Assembly: GCF_003477525.1 (NCBI RefSeq)
Contig: NZ_QUDO01000039.1
Coordinates: 1-35,971 of the forward strand
Length of the DNA stretch: 35,971 nucleotides
Direction of reading: 5' to 3'
DNA from: Ruminococcus sp. AF41-9
GTDB lineage: Bacteria > Bacillota > Clostridia > Lachnospirales > Lachnospiraceae
Shown here in pieces: positions 34,085 to 35,971 of the stretch (the stretch's first letter is position 1; every line of letters starts with the position of its first letter). The position numbers and the translations under genes were made by a program. The notes under the pieces were generated by a model. The model worked only from the letters and a program-made list of their open reading frames with translations. It was not told the DNA's origin and ran no database searches.

Positions 34085-35233
34085 TTATCTAAGAAAAAAA
34101 TACAATATTAACATGAATATCATGAATATAATATTGGAGGCTGTGAATATTCCCAAATACTTCCCTCTCAGATTCCTGTTTTCTTTTGCAATATATTTGA
34201 AACTTATCAGGCTTGCCATGGATGCAATCAGAGTGCCGAGACCTCCAATATTGGTTCCGACAATTAAAGCCCGGTAATTATCTGTAAAGCCGGATAAAAG
34301 AAGCGCAGCGGGAACATTGCTCATAATCTGACTGGCAAGAACAGCAGTAAGTGTTTCCCTTCCTGCCATGATTCTTTCCAGAAAACTGCTGAATTGCGGA
34401 ATCCTTCCAAGGTTGCCGATAAAAATAAATAATGCGATAAAGGTGGCAAGCAGGGAGTAATCCACCCTGCTTATATTTTCCCTGTTTCTTAGCAGCATAT
34501 ATATAAGAACCAATACAAGAGGAATCTGGTATGGAATGATACGTGCAACAGTGAGCAGGCAGATTGTAAATAAGATCAGGTAAGCGGCCAGGTATTCCAT
34601 GTTAAGTTCTTTTCTGTCAGAGAATCCCAAAAGAGTTTTATCTTTTTTGGAACCGCATACGTGAGGTGCTTTGGCAGCGGCTACCTGTATCCATATCAGA
34701 AGAAGGATAAGTGCTGTGGCGGAATAGGGAAGCATCAGGGTTATTAATTCTGCCGCGGACATCCCTGCTCTGGCATATAGATAAAGGTTCTGCGGATTTC
34801 CGATTGGTGTGAGCATGCTTCCGAGATTAGCAGCGATTGTCTGCATGGCTACTATTTTAAGAAGCCAGTAATTGCCCAGTTCCTTTGGCAGTTTATGCAC
34901 AATGATCAGTGCAAGAGGAACAAAAGTAATCAATGCCACATCATTGGTGATCACCATTGACAGGAAGAAACATAAGAGTACTAACAGCCTGATCGCACCC
35001 ACAGTTCCCGATGTTACCATCAGCAATTTTTTGGCAAGTATATCAAAAACACCAACAGCCTTCAAACCAGCTACAATTGCCATCAAACAGAAGAGGAGCC
35101 CGAGAGTCCTGAAATCGATATAAGTAAAATAAGCCTTATCCGGTCTGACCCAGAACATAGAAAGAAGCGCCAGGATCACTGCAATTGACAAAACGGTTTC
35201 TTTCCTGAAAAAAACATATAATTTTTGTAACAT
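34085..35233 (-). CDS. ArsB/NhaD-type (SLC13-like) membrane permease
   Basis: A 382-residue polytopic membrane protein of the CitMHS/ArsB-NhaD ion-transporter superfamily. Two signature loops are visible: MVITNDVALITFVPLALII in the first half and QIMSNVPAALLLSGF in the second, plus MLTPIGNPQNLYLY. About ten to eleven membrane segments. It could carry a carboxylate, arsenite or exchange Na+/H+; no arsenic genes are nearby, and the substrate cannot be told. ATG 35233 (MLQKLYVFFRKE) follows AAAGGAAA; a longer frame adds 15 polar residues without a site. It stands alone between two IS ends. Confidence 0.88.
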   Translation of the reverse strand: MLQKLYVFFRKETVLSIAVILALLSMFWVRPDKAYFTYIDFRTLGLLFCLMAIVAGLKAVGVFDILAKKLLMVTSGTVGAIRLLVLLCFFLSMVITNDVALITFVPLALIIVHKLPKELGNYWLLKIVAMQTIAANLGSMLTPIGNPQNLYLYARAGMSAAELITLMLPYSATALILLLIWIQVAAAKAPHVCGSKKDKTLLGFSDRKELNMEYLAAYLILFTICLLTVARIIPYQIPLVLVLIYMLLRNRENISRVDYSLLATFIALFIFIGNLGRIPQFSSFLERIMAGRETLTAVLASQIMSNVPAALLLSGFTDNYRALIVGTNIGGLGTLIASMASLISFKYIAKENRNLRGKYLGIFTASNIIFMIFMLILYFFLR

Positions 35234-35412
35234 AATATTTCCTTTCCGGTCTGATACGACCGCGTATAAGTATATCACAGAAACATCCAGAAAAAAAGAA
35301 TATCATTTTGTATTGTGGATTGTGTTTGCGATTACCGCCTCATTCCTGTATAATAAAAATGTTATCAATGGCGACATCATTTCAAAAGTTCAGAATATGA
35401 AAGGAAAACGTT

Positions 35413-35785
35413 TTGGAAGAACTATACAGAAAATATCAGGGAAAAACAATAAAAGATGACTATGGGAAAAATTCCAAGGAATTTATAGATTTTGCAAATG
35501 ACATGAAAAAGAGCATGAAAATTAATGCCGCAAAATATGGATTAAGGCTTATTACCTTTGAGACGGGGCATTACGATATGTGCGGATATTTTAAGGACAA
35601 CGAAACAAAAAAAGTATGCATATTTTTCATTCCATGAATGCAGGAACCACCCCATAGATTTCGACATGATGAACTCTAAGGGATTTCTCGTCCGTTCTGC
35701 AAAAGGATTGAACGATTGCACTGGAGGATACAACAACTTTACGGACTTGAAGGGATTTTTCCAATTTTCTCTATTTTTTTCATAA
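35413..35785 (+). pseudogene. Hypothetical gene, frameshifted and perhaps cut by an IS
   Basis: The first frame (TTG 35413 after AAAGGA) gives MEELYRKYQGKTIKDDYG and runs to a stop at 35635-35637. The second frame continues sensibly from the A7 run at 35607-35613: KKYAYFSFHECRNHP, IDFDMMNSKGFLVRSAKGLN, GGYNNFTDLKGFF. Removing one A from the run joins them into about 120 residues. The family is not recognised; the protein looks soluble. The end (FSLFFS) lies in the T-rich edge of the insertion sequence beginning near 35776, so the natural C-terminus may have been lost. Confidence 0.6.
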
Positions 35786-35820
35786 AAAAATATCGTACAG
35801 GACTTTCTGATGTATAATGA
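35776..35820. repeat. IS4-type element end, inverted relative to 33889-33933
   Basis: These 45 bases are the reverse complement of 33889-33933 with one mismatch. The core reads TATCGTACAGGACTTTCTG. A further inverted TATCGTACAGG/CCTGTACGATA pair (35791-35801 and 35852-35862) flanks the transposase start region. Confidence 0.9.
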
Positions 35821-35847
35821 ATTTGATCCAAAACATTACAAAGGAAA

Positions 35848-35971
35848 GTGACCCTGTACGATAAAACATTATACAACGAAAAAACACTGATTGGTAGACT
35901 TCATCAATATTTTTTGATTTATTTTGAAACTTTTTCTGTTCCGACAGCAGATACCTTATTTCTGCTGATAT
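35848..35971 (+). CDS. IS4-family transposase, N-terminal part, runs off the window
   Basis: Frame open from GTG 35848 to the window end: MTLYDKTLYNEKTLIGRLHQ, then YFLIYFETFSVPTADTLFLL. AAGGA lies just before it. PTADTLFLL also occurs in the degraded copy at 33278-33933, so both belong to one IS4-type element. The catalytic region lies beyond the window. This copy shows no damage in the part seen and might be active. Confidence 0.7.
   Translation, partial: MTLYDKTLYNEKTLIGRLHQYFLIYFETFSVPTADTLFLLI

Noticed and set aside
1..35971. CRISPR arrays, rRNA genes and prophage
   Set aside because: No regularly spaced repeats, no rRNA-like segments and no phage structural genes were seen.

Overview
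The window looks like chromosome of an anaerobic, gut-type Gram-positive of the Lachnospiraceae (Clostridia). The evidence is AT-rich genes with strong GGAGG-type ribosome binding sites, a LytS/YesN two-component pair with its own sugar-binding protein, AAA-ATPase/PD-(D/E)XK genes, several MATE exporters, MnmM (YtqB), and a YfcC/IadA pair. Family names rest on recognising motifs by eye; no database search was run.

Layout. 1-2302 is decayed: remnants of unrecognised small genes with three perfect tandem duplications (units of 104, 52 and 45 bp), a lost start codon, frameshifts and a nonsense codon, then a short-chain dehydrogenase broken by one missing base. 2367-6929 holds an AAA-ATPase/nuclease-fold gene behind a hairpin leader, a secreted CAP-domain protein with Ig-like repeats, gene remnants, a DUF2442 gene and a small membrane protein. 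7121-9579 has a chimeric scar (inositol monophosphatase head joined to a DUF262-type tail), then a secreted type-B carboxylesterase with a terminator. 9640-13849 is a three-gene sensory operon: AraC-type response regulator, orphan sugar-binding protein and LytS-like kinase (frameshifted). 13989-18730 has a MATE exporter, a methyltransferase, a second chimeric scar (TnpB-like head joined to a GPH sugar transporter lacking its N-terminus) and an alpha/beta hydrolase.

18770-26648 has a second, divergent AAA-ATPase gene behind the same hairpin leader, a cytoplasmic transglutaminase-like protein, a MATE exporter, an HD nucleotidase, a carbonic-anhydrase tail, a third MATE exporter, mnmM and a RelA/SpoT remnant. 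26797-29752 has a 174-bp palindromic MITE-like element directly before a YfcC-type transporter and an isoaspartyl dipeptidase (frameshifted), a plausible pair for importing and cleaving beta-aspartyl peptides. 29849-33212 is a redox cluster: two flavodoxins, a LysR regulator and a carboxymuconolactone-decarboxylase/cupin fusion. 33266-35971 has an IS4-family remnant and the start of a second copy in opposite orientation, bracketing an ArsB/NhaD-type permease and a frameshifted hypothetical gene.

The most interesting signals are (1) a hairpin leader that precedes two quite different AAA-ATPase/PD-(D/E)XK genes, keeps its pairing while its sequence varies, and recurs as a perfect palindrome at 6570-6628; (2) the palindromic element at 26797-26970, whose two strands encode similar peptides; and (3) the regulator/binding-protein/kinase operon with no ABC transporter beside it. 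The many single-base frameshifts, tandem duplications and gene-to-gene joins could be real decay or assembly error; the sequence alone cannot decide.
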